Below, one piece after another: positions 9,373-18,548 of a DNA stretch of 64,000 nucleotides. Origin of the DNA: Pseudomonas sp. G34 (lineage in GTDB: Bacteria; Pseudomonadota; Gammaproteobacteria; Pseudomonadales; Pseudomonadaceae); assembly GCF_031119625.1 (NCBI RefSeq), contig NZ_JAVHZV010000009.1, forward strand, positions 124,001 through 188,000, given 5' to 3'. The first letter of the stretch is position 1. Each line of letters starts with the position of its first letter. Both the position numbers and the translations under genes were made by a program. The notes under the pieces were generated by a model, which saw nothing but the letters and a program-made list of their open reading frames with translations, did no database searches and was not told the DNA's origin.

Positions 9373-9771
9373 TCAACGTGCCATGACGTTCAATATCTTT
9401 TTCATTTTGTAACGCCGCAAACGTTGCGCCAGGGCTTCTGGCGGTTGATCGCAGGGTTCGAAGCCCTGGCGCTGGTAGAACGGCTGCAGATCCGGGTGGC
9501 AGAACAGCCAGACCGGTGTGTCGATGGCTTGCAGGGCGCGCTCGATCAGCGCGCTGGCCACGCCCTGGCGGCGCTGCTCGGCATCGACCAGCAGGCTGGT
9601 CAGCCACTGGCCGTGAGCCATGGGCTGCAGGCACAGGGCGGCGATGATCTGGGGGCGTTCGGCCACCCATACCTGGTGGGCCGCCCGGGTGCGCATGGCC
9701 GAGCGCTGGCTGCGGTAGAACTTGTCGGCCAGGGGGCGCAGGTGGTCGGGCAGGCAGCGAAACTCGGTCAT
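9373..9771 (-). CDS. GNAT family N-acetyltransferase
   Basis: A 132-residue small GNAT acetyltransferase that would move an acetyl group from acetyl-CoA to an amine. The acetyl-CoA-binding motif A is visible as LLVDAEQRRQGVASALIERA (R/Q-x-x-G-V/x-A at about residues 68-74), followed by the motif B region FYQRQGFEP. The acceptor cannot be predicted. It is a single gene with a short downstream gap and no obvious partners. Confidence 0.8.
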   Translation of the reverse strand: MTEFRCLPDHLRPLADKFYRSQRSAMRTRAAHQVWVAERPQIIAALCLQPMAHGQWLTSLLVDAEQRRQGVASALIERALQAIDTPVWLFCHPDLQPFYQRQGFEPCDQPPEALAQRLRRYKMKKILNVMAR

Positions 9772-9810
9772 CGAAGGGCGGCAGTGGCGGGCGGGGCGCC
9801 AGTCTACGTT

Positions 9811-10143
9811 TCAGGCGCGGCGTTGCAACAGGCGTACGGCACTGATTTCCGGCAGGTCATCACGGCGCAGGTAAACCCGCAGCGGTTCGCTGATGGCCAG
9901 GCGCTCGTCGATGCGCAGCTCGACCAGCAGGCGCAGGCGCTCGCGCTTGAGCGTCATCAGCGCGCTGTTGTCCGCGGCATGCCAAACGAACTCGCTGGCC
10001 GGGGTGATGCTGTCTTCGGCGACGTCCAGGCCAAACGAGTCCTCGCTGAAACGGACGATATGCCGACCGCTCTTGCGGTTGAAGCCGACGAAACCTTGCA
10101 ACTGGTCGGCAGCGGCGCAGATGCCGGCAGAGGTGATAGCCAT
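9811..10143 (-). CDS. Conserved-looking hypothetical protein (110 aa)
   Basis: A soluble 110-residue protein without a signal peptide, starting MAITSAGICAAADQLQGFVG and rich in short beta-like segments (GRHIVRFSEDSFGLDVAEDS). I recognise no domain. Codon use matches neighbouring genes and both flanks are tight, supporting a real gene. It lies 39 bp upstream of the GNAT gene on the same strand, so they could be co-transcribed. Confidence 0.6.
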   Translation of the reverse strand: MAITSAGICAAADQLQGFVGFNRKSGRHIVRFSEDSFGLDVAEDSITPASEFVWHAADNSALMTLKRERLRLLVELRIDERLAISEPLRVYLRRDDLPEISAVRLLQRRA

Positions 10144-10260
10144 GGTGAGCCCTCGCGAGAATGGAGCGGCTCAGGCTAAGGGTTGGGTTGGCAACGGCGT
10201 TGCCGTGGATCAATGAATCGGTGACAGGCGCGCTGCGCTGCTGCCGCAGGGGCTGGCTGA

Positions 10261-10515
10261 TCAGCCTTCCGGCAATACGCGCGGCTGCGGGCCGACATCG
10301 CGGATCGAATTCGACACCCGGTAATTGGGCGCCTGCAGGGCGCTGCGAATCTTCTCGTAATCCTCGTACGGCAGGCCGCTGCGGCTGAGCATCTCCAGGG
10401 CGAACTGCTTGATCTCGGCGTCGGTATAGGGGCGTTCGGCGGCCGACTGCGGGGTGGCGCAGCCGGCAAGCGCGAGGGTAACAAGGGTGAGCAGAACGAG
10501 CAGTGAACGTTGCAT
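10261..10515 (-). CDS. Small lipoprotein
   Basis: An 84-residue protein with a lipoprotein signal (MQRSLLVLLTLVTLALAGCA, lipobox LAGC). The Cys is at residue 19, followed by a short polar domain (PYTDAEIKQFALEMLSRSGL). I used the ATG at 10515, which places the signal at the N-terminus; an in-frame upstream start at 10551 would put twelve residues before it. Probably membrane-anchored in the periplasm. Function unknown. Confidence 0.65.
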   Translation of the reverse strand: MQRSLLVLLTLVTLALAGCATPQSAAERPYTDAEIKQFALEMLSRSGLPYEDYEKIRSALQAPNYRVSNSIRDVGPQPRVLPEG

Positions 10516-10629
10516 GGCGGGCACCTGTAAGCGAGACCTTTGATAGCTCATAGGCTATTGGCTGGCCGCGTGGCGCAGAAATCATTCACTTCGATAGTGG
10601 CTATCGGTGCCCGAGAGGCCGAGATGTGC

Positions 10630-11031
10630 TCAGTCGTGCGGCCAGAGCAGCGGCAGTACATGCAGGCGCAGCAGCGGCGCCAGGTCGTCACCGCGCGGGT
10701 CTTCAGCTGCCAGCCAGCGCAGCTCCTCGAGCTCGGCCGCTGGCGCAACCGGGTGGCAGAGGGCGGCGCGAAAGATATCGGCCTCGACGCGGGTATCGGC
10801 TTCGTTGGCGGCCGTTTCGTTGAAGTGGCCCAGGGGCGTGAACGCCGCCTGGGGTAGCTGCAGGTTGAGCTCTTCATCGAGCTCGCGGGCCAGGGTCTGC
10901 AGGGCGCTTTCGGCGGCTTCGCGTTTGCCGCCCGGCAGCATGAACATCCGGGTGCCGCGTTTGCGCACCAGCAGCAGGCGGCCCGCATCGTCGAGCAGGC
11001 AGGCGGCTGCGATGTTCAGGGTGCGCGACAT
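10630..11031 (-). CDS. NUDIX hydrolase
   Basis: A 133-residue Nudix pyrophosphohydrolase. The Nudix box is present as GKREAAESALQTLARELDEE, fitting GX5EX7REUXEE, with Asn replacing the usual Gly after the EE pair. Such enzymes hydrolyse nucleoside diphosphates linked to another group; substrate not predictable. The ATG at 11031 is only 2 nt beyond the stop of the upstream lipoprotein gene, so the two are probably translationally coupled. Longer in-frame starts would overlap that gene. Confidence 0.85.
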   Translation of the reverse strand: MSRTLNIAAACLLDDAGRLLLVRKRGTRMFMLPGGKREAAESALQTLARELDEELNLQLPQAAFTPLGHFNETAANEADTRVEADIFRAALCHPVAPAAELEELRWLAAEDPRGDDLAPLLRLHVLPLLWPHD

Positions 11032-11033
11032 GC

Positions 11034-11621
11034 TCAGCGCAGGTGGCGGGGCGGGGTGTCGAGCAGGCCGACCTTGACTGCCATCAGCGGCGAGTTGTTG
11101 ATCCACACGTCGTCGATGACGATGGTGCGGCCAATGTCTTCCTTGTCGGCGGCTACCAGCAGGTAGTAGGTGCCGTCTTCCGGCGCCTCACCATCCCAGC
11201 CCATGCTGGTCATGCCGATCACCGTGGAGGGGCGGGCCGGCTTGTTGGGGATTACCGTGCCGTAGGCGTCCATCAGCACCGCACGGGGCTTCAGGGCGAA
11301 CTTGTTGATACCCAGGCAGGTGTGGTCACACAGCGAGTTGACATTGAGGCGGTAGCGCTCACCCTGCTTGAGCTTCAGGGAGTAGACGCGGTAATTGGAC
11401 AGCGAGCTGCCGAACTGCATGTTGGCATCGCTGGCCAGGCCACGAGGCACTTTGCTGTTCGGGTCGAGGGGCAGCGGCACGACCTGGGCGTTGTGAATCG
11501 CCTCCAGGTTGCTGCGCACGATGCTGTCCTGGTCGGCCGGGAGTGGTGCCGGCGACGGTTGTGGGGCGCTGCTGCAAGCTCCGAGCATAAGGCAGGCGGC
11601 GAGAATGAGGGACTTGTGCAC
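11034..11621 (-). CDS. Putative lipoprotein (195 aa)
   Basis: A 195-residue protein with a lipoprotein signal peptide (LILAACLMLGACSSAPQPSP), Cys at residue 16. The mature part looks beta-rich (SNYRVYSLKLKQGERYRLNV), with a Cys pair in NSLCDHTCLG that could form a disulfide. Translation most likely starts at a GTG (11621), which has AGGAG seven bases upstream. Domain not identified; it resembles envelope lipoproteins of unknown function. It precedes the Nudix gene by 2 nt. Confidence 0.7.
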   Translation of the reverse strand: MHKSLILAACLMLGACSSAPQPSPAPLPADQDSIVRSNLEAIHNAQVVPLPLDPNSKVPRGLASDANMQFGSSLSNYRVYSLKLKQGERYRLNVNSLCDHTCLGINKFALKPRAVLMDAYGTVIPNKPARPSTVIGMTSMGWDGEAPEDGTYYLLVAADKEDIGRTIVIDDVWINNSPLMAVKVGLLDTPPRHLR

Positions 11622-11745
11622 GATGAAGCTCCTGTAAGGCTGTGTTCCGCTTTGCCATTGATCGGCAAAGAAGGAAGCCGGACAGTATACCGGGTTATTG
11701 CGGCAATACCGTGATCGATTGCCGCAATTCGCCGCTTCGGCCCGA

Positions 11746-12447
11746 TTAGCCGGCGAGCCCCACGTAGACGTTCTGTACGTCGTCGTGGTTGTCGATGGCT
11801 TCCAGGAAGGCTTCGACTTCTTCGCGTTGTTCGGGGGTCAGGCTGGTAACCGGGTTCTTCGGGCGGTAGCCCAGGTTGGCCGAGTTGACGGTAAAGCCTT
11901 GCTCGGGCAGGGCGCGGCTGACCAGGTCGAGGTCGGTCGCCTCGGTGATGAACAGGGTGTTGCCTTCGTCGGCCTCGTCGAAGTCCTGGGCGCCGGCTTC
12001 GATGGCGGCAAGCTCAGGGTCGGCGGCGCTGTCGCTGGAGGCTTCGATCAGCCCGACATGGTCGAAATCCCAGGCCACCGAGCCGCTGCCGCCCAGCTGG
12101 CCCTTGCGGAACAGCACACGGATCTCGGCCACGGTGCGGTTGACGTTGTCGGTCAGGCACTCGACGATCAGCGGCACCTGATGGGGGGCGAACCCTTCAT
12201 AGGTGGTGCGCTCGAAGTTGACCGTCTCGCCGCTCAGGCCGGCGCCTTTCTTGATGGCGCGATCGAGGGTGTCCTTGGGCATCGAGGCTTTCTTGGCCTG
12301 GTGGATGGCCAGACGCAGCTTGGGGTTCATGTCCGGATCGGCGCCATTGCGCGCGGCGACCATGATCTCCTTGACCAGGCGACCGAAAATCTTGCCCCTG
12401 GCGTTGGCGGCGGCTTCTTTAGGTTTGGCTTTCCACTGGGCGCCCAT
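11746..12447 (-). CDS. YebC/PmpR family DNA-binding protein (YeeN-like paralogue)
   Basis: A 233-residue member of the YebC/PmpR family, whose members bind DNA as regulators or act on the ribosome. It starts [20 protein letters not shown] rather than MAGHSKW, marking it as the YeeN-like second paralogue and not the ruvABC-linked YebC/PmpR. Typical family stretches are [20 protein letters not shown] near residue 38 and the acidic C-terminal [11 protein letters not shown]. It is monocistronic. The target genes cannot be inferred. Confidence 0.85.
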   Translation of the reverse strand: MGAQWKAKPKEAAANARGKIFGRLVKEIMVAARNGADPDMNPKLRLAIHQAKKASMPKDTLDRAIKKGAGLSGETVNFERTTYEGFAPHQVPLIVECLTDNVNRTVAEIRVLFRKGQLGGSGSVAWDFDHVGLIEASSDSAADPELAAIEAGAQDFDEADEGNTLFITEATDLDLVSRALPEQGFTVNSANLGYRPKNPVTSLTPEQREEVEAFLEAIDNHDDVQNVYVGLAG

Positions 12448-12672
12448 GTCTGTTCTCTCGGCTGTGCGGATGATGGCGTGGCGCAGCCTTCAGGTGACCG
12501 GAACAGGCTGTGCGACGAATTAGGGTGGCAGATTTTAATGCCTTGGCGCGCTGCTGGCACCGACAAATCACATTTTACTGCTACCCGGCACCCATCGCGC
12601 AGGGCCGTGCTGCCACAAAACGCTCGGCGCGGGCCGGCTGCGGCGCAATCGCCACGACGCGCCGAGAGCCGC

Positions 12673-13182
12673 TCAGGGCATCTGCACCAGTTGGTCGACC
12701 AGTTCCAGGGCTTTCTCGAACGAGGGGTAGCCACTCTTGGCGACATCCAGTTCGGCGTAGTCGGCGCGGTATTCTTCGGCGCGGATCGGGTCGGCTTCAT
12801 CGACCAGGTAGGGCTGCGACCAGATCCGATAGAGCAGCGCCACGGCGTAGGGCTGCTGCTTGTCGGCGGCGGCTTCCAGCTTGCCGAGCACCTCCTCGGT
12901 CTGCGGGCCCTCGCGGATCATCAGAATCGCCTGGTAGAACTCCACCTCGCCACGCTCGTCCTCGCTTGCGGCACGGCGCAGCAGGGCATTGGCCAGCTCA
13001 TGGCTCTCCAGGTCGCCGGACATCACCAGCATCTTGGCCTGCAACATGTCGTTCTGGTACAGCAGCTGACGTTCGCGGCAGCTGTCGCCGCTCAGCGGCT
13101 CGTCGCAGGTGGTCGGTGAGGCACAGCCCGCGAGCATCAGGCTCAGCAGCAGGCAGCCAACGCCGTGTCGGCGATCAATCAT
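12673..13182 (-). CDS. Putative lipoprotein (169 aa)
   Basis: A 169-residue lipoprotein: the signal ends in the lipobox LAGC with Cys at residue 20. The mature part is largely alpha-helical (HELANALLRRAASEDERGEV and GKLEAAADKQQPYAVALLYR) and resembles short TPR/Sel1-type helical arrays, though no repeat is clear enough to call. The next gene upstream on the same strand is the serine hydrolase. Function unknown. Confidence 0.65.
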   Translation of the reverse strand: MIDRRHGVGCLLLSLMLAGCASPTTCDEPLSGDSCRERQLLYQNDMLQAKMLVMSGDLESHELANALLRRAASEDERGEVEFYQAILMIREGPQTEEVLGKLEAAADKQQPYAVALLYRIWSQPYLVDEADPIRAEEYRADYAELDVAKSGYPSFEKALELVDQLVQMP

Positions 13183-13257
13183 AGGTATCCCCCAGGCAAA
13201 TCTGATGTATCGACCCGCGTGCCGCCTTCAGGTTCGGCTCGCCGGTGTTTTTCGGTT

Positions 13258-14514
13258 TCAGCGCAGCGCATCGACCGCGGCGCCGATGAAGGCGTAGGTT
13301 TCCATTTCCCGTTTGTCCATCTCGGGTTTCGGCCAGGTGCTCCACACCACCGCCACCACCTTCTCCCTGGGGTTGATGTACAGGAACTGGCCAAAGATGC
13401 CCTGGGCCTCGAAGGCGCCACCGCCGTGGTTCGGCAAAGCGCCAGCGCCAACCGGAAACAGCCACCACTGGTAGCCATAGCCCAGCGCGTATTCGCCGTC
13501 GTACAGCTTGCCCGGCTCCAGGTGCGAGCCTGGTGCGGCGCGGGTGGCACGTTGCAGCCAGCCGGCCGGCAGAATGCGTTCACCGTCGATCACCCCGTCA
13601 GCGAGGATGAACTGGCCGAAGCGGCCGTAATCGCGCAGGGTCGCCGACAGGCCGCTGCTGCCGATCTCCTGACCGGCGCGGCTGTCGAGCTGCCAGAAGG
13701 CGTCACGCTCCATGCCCAGGCGCGCCCAGATGCGCTCGGAGAGATAATCGCTGGCGGTCATGCCGGTCGCCGCGCGCACCAGTTCGCTCTGCAGGTGCGA
13801 TTCGCCGGTGCTGTAGTTGAACGTGGTGCCCGGCGCTTGTGCCCGCTTCAGGCCGGACATCTGCTTGAGCAGGGCGCCAGGGTTGTTGGCCAACTGCAGC
13901 TCGAACATGCGGCGCCGGTCCGATTGCGGGTCGCGGTAGGTTTCGTCCCAGGCCACCCCGGAGCTCATCTGCAGCACCTGTTCGATGCTCACGCCATCGT
14001 AGGCGCCGCCCTTGAGCTGCGGCAGATAGCGGGTGATCGGTTCGTTCACGCTGGCGATCTTGCCCTGCTGCACGGCGGCGCCGATCAGCGTCGAGGAGAT
14101 CGACTTGACCACGCTGAAGGACGTCCAGCGCGTACTCGCGTCGTTGCCCATGGCGTAGCGTTCCAGCGCCACCTGGCCGTCCTTGAGAATCAGCAGGCCG
14201 CTGACCTGGTTGCGCCGCATGAATGCATCGACGCCCAGGCGCTGGCCGTCAGCCTGGTACTCGACGGCCACTTCACTGCGCGTCGGCAGCGGATAGACCT
14301 GTGGCCCGCGGGGCACGGTGCGGGTGAAGAAGAGCTCGTCCATATGCCGGTAGGTGCCGGCCTGGTAAGCCTGGGGCAGCTCGTAGAGATCCTGCGCCCG
14401 ACCCATGCGCTCCGGCTTGTCGGCAGGCGGCGTCGGTGCGCTGCTGCAGGCGCCGAGCAGCAGGGCGATGGCGGTTGGGATAAAGGCGCTGCGGCAGTAT
14501 TGGACGGTGCTCAT
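13258..14514 (-). CDS. Beta-lactamase-fold serine hydrolase lipoprotein
   Basis: A 418-residue serine hydrolase of the beta-lactamase class C/penicillin-binding fold. Visible are SVVK (nucleophile Ser134 and Lys137), a YST triad in place of YxN, and HGGGA near the C-terminus in the KTG position. The signal ends in LLLGACSSAP, with lipobox Cys23, so it is a membrane lipoprotein. I used the ATG at 14514 rather than a longer start at 14568 because the signal peptide begins there. Esterase or D-aminopeptidase-like activity is as likely as beta-lactam hydrolysis; no ampR-like regulator is adjacent. Confidence 0.82.
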   Translation of the reverse strand: MSTVQYCRSAFIPTAIALLLGACSSAPTPPADKPERMGRAQDLYELPQAYQAGTYRHMDELFFTRTVPRGPQVYPLPTRSEVAVEYQADGQRLGVDAFMRRNQVSGLLILKDGQVALERYAMGNDASTRWTSFSVVKSISSTLIGAAVQQGKIASVNEPITRYLPQLKGGAYDGVSIEQVLQMSSGVAWDETYRDPQSDRRRMFELQLANNPGALLKQMSGLKRAQAPGTTFNYSTGESHLQSELVRAATGMTASDYLSERIWARLGMERDAFWQLDSRAGQEIGSSGLSATLRDYGRFGQFILADGVIDGERILPAGWLQRATRAAPGSHLEPGKLYDGEYALGYGYQWWLFPVGAGALPNHGGGAFEAQGIFGQFLYINPREKVVAVVWSTWPKPEMDKREMETYAFIGAAVDALR

Positions 14515-14652
14515 GGGGCGTCCCCAGGGAATGGTCGATCGCTCAACCATAGCCGATAACCGCCTCACGCAGCGCGCTTGCCTTGCGGCCGAGAGGTTGA
14601 ACTGTCGTTTGCGGGCGCGGCTCTACACAGCACCTACCTGATGGAGAACCCC

Positions 14653-14898
14653 ATGGAACTGCCCAACAAAGACCTTGGTACCCTGTTCGAGCAACTGGGA
14701 CTGCCGTCCGACCCCGCCAGTATCGATGCCTTCATCGCCAAGCATTACCCGCTGCCCGACGATGTGAAGGTGTCCGAGGCGCAATTCTGGAACCAGGCCC
14801 AGGCCACCTTCCTCAAGGACGAACTGCTGGAAGATGCCGAATGGGCGCCAGTGGTCGACGAGCTCAACGTGCGCCTGCACCAGAACAAGCCCGCCTGA
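14653..14898 (+). CDS. DUF2789 family protein
   Basis: An 81-residue acidic cytoplasmic protein (MELPNKDLGTLFEQLGLPSD...), matching the small DUF2789 family by length and sequence pattern. The ATG at 14653 has GGAG six bases upstream; an in-frame ATG lies four codons earlier. Role unknown. It is convergent with the 62-codon gene that follows. Confidence 0.75.
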   Translation: MELPNKDLGTLFEQLGLPSDPASIDAFIAKHYPLPDDVKVSEAQFWNQAQATFLKDELLEDAEWAPVVDELNVRLHQNKPA

Positions 14899-14904
14899 GG
14901 CGCA

Positions 14905-15093
14905 TCACGACGTCGTCAGGCGCTGCAGTTCGCGCCTGACCATGGCCGCATACTCCGGCGGCGAGAGCCGGTACAGCTCGCTGGCCACCCAGGTCAGCCA
15001 GCCTGCGCCAAGGCTGGCCTGGCGATCCAGCAGGCGCTGGGCTTCGGCGCTAGCCTGCGCAGCATGGTGCTGGTGGAAGTCGGCGCGCTTCAT
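14905..15093 (-). CDS. Small hypothetical protein (62 aa)
   Basis: A 62-residue basic protein (MKRADFHQHHAAQASAEAQR...) with an amphipathic C-terminal half (LSPPEYAAMVRRELQRL). Its stop lies 6 bp from the DUF2789 stop on the other strand. Codon use is normal for the region and the gap between neighbours would otherwise be empty. No domain recognised; the call rests on coding potential alone. Confidence 0.5.
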   Translation of the reverse strand: MKRADFHQHHAAQASAEAQRLLDRQASLGAGWLTWVASELYRLSPPEYAAMVRRELQRLTTS

Positions 15094-15207
15094 GAAAGTC
15101 TCTTGCTGATTGGCACGATGCGCCCATTGTCCCCGGCCTCGGGTGCTTGGTAAACCGGGCGCTGCGCGTTAGGCTCGCGGCTTGGATGCCAGATCGAGAG
15201 CCGGACG

Positions 15208-16674
15208 ATGCCTGCAGCGGTGAATTTCAAACAGCGAATCTGCGCGTTGCGCCCTGGTGATCAGGCCGGCGGCGATATCGATCTGCTGTATGCCTTCGAA
15301 AGTGACCGCGGGCGGATCATCAACTCCGCGGCCATTCGCCGCCTGCAGCAGCGCACCCAGGTGTTTCCCCTGGAACGTAATGCCGCGGTGCGCAGCCGCC
15401 TGACCCATTCCATGGAGGTGCAGCAGACCGGGCGCTTCATCGTCCGCACGCTGTACGCCCAACTGGGCGAGCGAGCCGCCGACTACGGCCTGGATGGCCT
15501 GCAGGGCGCCCTGGAAAGCCTGGTGGAAATGACCTGCCTGATGCACGACATCGGCAACCCGCCGTTCGGGCATTTTGGCGAGTTCGCCATCGGCGAGTGG
15601 TTCGAGCGAGCCCTCGACGGGCTGTTCGCCATCGCCGTGCCGCAACACGTGGCCGACCCCGAGCTGCAGGCACGCATGCGCGCCGATCTGCGCAACTTCG
15701 AGGGCAACGCCCAGGCCGTACGTCTGGTGGTAAGCCTGCAGCGCCTGCGGCTGACCTACACCCAGACCGCCGGCCTGCTCAAGTACCTGCGCCCGGCCTA
15801 TCAGCCCAGGCCCGGCAAGGGCACGGCCGGTGCCTACCTGAACAAGAAGCCCGGTTTCTATCTCTGCGAAGAGGGCTTCGTTGCCGAGTTGCAGCAGGTG
15901 CTCGGCCAGGCGCCCGGTACCCGCCATCCGGTGGCCTACATCATGGAGGCGGCCGATGACATCTCCTATTGCCTGGCCGATATCGAGGATTCGGTAGAGA
16001 AGGGCATTCTCAGCGTCACCGAGCTGGCGCCGCTGCTGGTGTCGACCTTCGCGAAGCTGCAATCCCCGGACACGCCGATTCCCGGCTCGCCGCAGTCCTT
16101 TCGCGGTCTGGTCGAGCAGGCCCTGCAACGCTATGACCAGGAAGAGATCAACAAGGCCGGCGAGTTCTTCGTCAAGCTGCGGGTCAGCATGATCCACCCG
16201 CTGGTGCAGCACGCCGCGCGGCAGTTCATCGACAATATCGAAGCGGTGCATGCCGGCACCCTGGATCGTGCGCTGATCGAGGATGACAGCCTGCCCCACG
16301 CCATCGTGCAGACCTTCAAGGATGTGGCGATGGCCCGGGTGTTCTGCCACCGCGAGGTGGAAACCCTGCAGTTGCAGGGTCACCGCATCATCCAGGGCTT
16401 GCTGGACAGCTACGGTGCCTTGCTACGGGTCGATGCCCAGACCTTCACCGAACTGACCGAAGGCAACTGCCGTCGTGAGGCCTATTTGCAGATGCTGGTG
16501 CGCCGCCTGCCCAGCCAGCTGATCAAGGCCTATCGCCAGGCCGTGCGCGAGTGCGGCGAAGCGGATCGCGCGGCCTGGGAGTTCTACCACCGTTGCCGGC
16601 TGGTGCAGGATTTCATCAGCGGCATGACCGACCAGCATGCCCATGACGAGTACCGCACGCTGTTCGCGCTGTAG
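15208..16674 (+). CDS. dgt: dGTP triphosphohydrolase
   Basis: A 488-residue HD-superfamily enzyme that hydrolyses dGTP to deoxyguanosine and triphosphate, adjusting dNTP pools. The metal-binding HD residues are visible: His67 in SRLTHSMEVQQTGR and His113-Asp114 in CLMHDIGNPPFGHFGE. The N-terminal GRIINSAAIRRLQQRTQVFP is also characteristic of Dgt. Length agrees with the roughly 500-residue E. coli type. It is monocistronic, followed by a REP palindrome that may stabilise or end the transcript. Confidence 0.92.
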   Translation: MPAAVNFKQRICALRPGDQAGGDIDLLYAFESDRGRIINSAAIRRLQQRTQVFPLERNAAVRSRLTHSMEVQQTGRFIVRTLYAQLGERAADYGLDGLQGALESLVEMTCLMHDIGNPPFGHFGEFAIGEWFERALDGLFAIAVPQHVADPELQARMRADLRNFEGNAQAVRLVVSLQRLRLTYTQTAGLLKYLRPAYQPRPGKGTAGAYLNKKPGFYLCEEGFVAELQQVLGQAPGTRHPVAYIMEAADDISYCLADIEDSVEKGILSVTELAPLLVSTFAKLQSPDTPIPGSPQSFRGLVEQALQRYDQEEINKAGEFFVKLRVSMIHPLVQHAARQFIDNIEAVHAGTLDRALIEDDSLPHAIVQTFKDVAMARVFCHREVETLQLQGHRIIQGLLDSYGALLRVDAQTFTELTEGNCRREAYLQMLVRRLPSQLIKAYRQAVRECGEADRAAWEFYHRCRLVQDFISGMTDQHAHDEYRTLFAL

Positions 16675-16762
16675 GCGCGATTTGGCTAGAGCCTGTTCTT
16701 GATCTTTCCAGGTTCGTTGATTTTGGCAGTTAGGTGGCGGGAGCGGTCATCGGCGCAGTGCC

Positions 16763-16814
16763 TGTGGGAGCGGGCCATGCCCGCGATTTTTCGCGCGCAT
16801 GGCGCGCTCCCACA
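16763..16814. repeat. REP (repetitive extragenic palindrome) pair
   Basis: An inverted pair beginning TGTGGGAGCGGG and ending GCGCGCTCCCACA around a GCCATGCCCGCG / CGCGCGCATGGCGC core. It lies between dgt and the convergent TauE-like gene, the usual setting for Pseudomonas REP elements. A second copy carrying an internal insertion is at 28026-28120. Confidence 0.85.
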
Positions 16815-16882
16815 GTGGATCGGCGAACGGCTGCTATTGCCTTGTACCTGCCTCTTTTAGGCTAATAACCGTTAACAGGTTC

Positions 16883-17632
16883 TTAGATGTTCTTCCAGAT
16901 CAGCTGCAGCCCGGCCAGCAGCATGCCCAGCCGGGCGATGCGGTAGAACCAGGTGTGGTTGATCCGCGATTGCAGCCACAGGCCCGTCCATACGCCCAGC
17001 GGCACGACGGGAGCGAGCATCAGGCTGAGCAGCAGGTTTTCCCGGCTGAACTGGCCGAGCCAGGTGTAGGGAATCAGCTTCATGGCGTTGGTCAGCAAGA
17101 AGAACAGGTTGATGGTCGCCACGTAGCGTAGCTTGTCCAGCTGCTGGGGTAGCAGGTGCATCATCACCGGCGGCCCGCCGGCGTGGGCGACGAAGCTGGT
17201 GAAGCCGGCAATCGAGGAGAGGATGAGGCCGCGTTTGGGTTGCAACGGGCGCGGTTTGCTGTCGGCCCTGAATAGGCCCAGGAGCACGAAGGATATGGCG
17301 ATGACGCCGATCAGCAGGCCGATCAGGTTCTCGTTGAGCAACTCGAAGGTCAGCGAGCCGATGACGATGCCGATCAGTGCGCCTGGCAGCATGACCCTGA
17401 GGTTGGCCACATCCCATTTGCCCCAGTAGGCCTTGAGCCCGACCACGTCAGCCAGGCAAAGGATCGGCAGCATCACCGCCACCGCCTGCATCGGCGAGGT
17501 GGCCAGGGCCAGCAGCGGTACGGCGATGCCGCCCAGGGCACCGCCAAAGCCGCCCTTGGACAGGCCGGTGAGAAACACGGCAGGAATGGCGAACAACAGC
17601 AGGTCGGCGAGGGTCATTGCAACAGCGCTCAT
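16883..17632 (-). CDS. TSUP (TauE/SafE) family membrane permease
   Basis: A 249-residue inner-membrane protein with about eight hydrophobic helices. It has the TSUP family signature GLSKGGFGGALGGIAVPLLA at residues 19-38 and its second-half counterpart SIAGFTSFVAHAGGPPVMMH. Relatives export or import sulfite, sulfonates or other organic anions. No sulfur-metabolism gene adjoins it, so the substrate is open. An alternative start exists at Met6 (17616). Confidence 0.85.
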   Translation of the reverse strand: MSAVAMTLADLLLFAIPAVFLTGLSKGGFGGALGGIAVPLLALATSPMQAVAVMLPILCLADVVGLKAYWGKWDVANLRVMLPGALIGIVIGSLTFELLNENLIGLLIGVIAISFVLLGLFRADSKPRPLQPKRGLILSSIAGFTSFVAHAGGPPVMMHLLPQQLDKLRYVATINLFFLLTNAMKLIPYTWLGQFSRENLLLSLMLAPVVPLGVWTGLWLQSRINHTWFYRIARLGMLLAGLQLIWKNI

Positions 17633-17716
17633 TCAGCGAGTGCGCAGGGTAGAGGCTGTGGCCGCTGCCTCGCAAGCCAGCCGATCACCTCATCTGATTC
17701 GGGAGCATCTACCCCC

Positions 17717-18547
17717 ATGGCCGATTTCCAGCAGCCCAGCCTCGACGGTGAACAGCTCGACGCCCGCTATGCGTTCGCCAAACGGGTGGCGAAGGAGGCG
17801 GCCGAACGGGCCATGGCCTTCTACGTTCGGCGCGCCAGCCTCGCCGTGGCGCACAAGGGCGACGATCTTCAGGATGTGGTGAGCATCGCCGATCAGCAGG
17901 TGGAGGCGTTCATTCGTGGCGAGCTGGCCCGCCACTTTCCAGACGACGGCATCGTCGGCGAGGAGGGCGGCAGTGATGGGCTGCAGGCGCGCTGCATCTG
18001 GGTTATCGACCCCATCGACGGTACTGCCTGTTTTCTCAATGGCCTGCACAACTGGTGCGTGTCCATCGGCCTGCTGGTGGACGGTGAGCCCCTGCTCGGC
18101 GCGATAGCCGATCCCAACCACGACGAGCTGTTCCATGGCGTGGTCGGGCGCGGCGCCTTCGTCAACGACACCCCGTTGCAGGCCCACGCCGCCAACCATG
18201 TGCGTGAAGGGCTGGTCGGCGTCGGCACCACCCATCGCCCCGGCAAGGAGCACTTTCTGCCATTCATCAGCCGCCTGCTCGACGAGGGCGGCATGTTCGT
18301 GCGCAACGGCTCCGGCGCACTGATGACCGCCTACGTGGCTGCCGGGCGCCTGATCGGCTACTACGAAACCCACCTGAAAAGCTGGGACTGCCTGGCCGGC
18401 CTGGTACTGGTACGCGAGGCCGGAGGGCGCTGCAACGATTTCCTGCGTGGCGATGGTCTACTCGGCGGCAATCCGTACCTGGTCGCCGCCCCTGGCGTCT
18501 ATGAGCAACTGGCGGCGATGATCGGGCCGTCCCTGGACGCGCCGTGA
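17717..18547 (+). CDS. Inositol monophosphatase family protein
   Basis: A 276-residue Mg-dependent phosphatase of the inositol monophosphatase superfamily. Metal ligands are visible in GEEGG (Glu82/83) and DPIDGT (98-103), with the distal SWDCLAG motif near residue 218. The superfamily includes SuhB, CysQ and fructose-1,6-bisphosphatase-like enzymes, and this sequence is not clearly SuhB. It is a single gene; its stop is next to the convergent GFA gene. Substrate uncertain. Confidence 0.85.
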   Translation: MADFQQPSLDGEQLDARYAFAKRVAKEAAERAMAFYVRRASLAVAHKGDDLQDVVSIADQQVEAFIRGELARHFPDDGIVGEEGGSDGLQARCIWVIDPIDGTACFLNGLHNWCVSIGLLVDGEPLLGAIADPNHDELFHGVVGRGAFVNDTPLQAHAANHVREGLVGVGTTHRPGKEHFLPFISRLLDEGGMFVRNGSGALMTAYVAAGRLIGYYETHLKSWDCLAGLVLVREAGGRCNDFLRGDGLLGGNPYLVAAPGVYEQLAAMIGPSLDAP

Positions 18548-18548
18548 A

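Noticed and set aside
13258..14514. Calling the serine hydrolase a beta-lactamase resistance gene
   Set aside because: Only the fold motifs are present. The YxN motif is altered, there is no ampR neighbour, and the lipoprotein signal suggests another envelope role.
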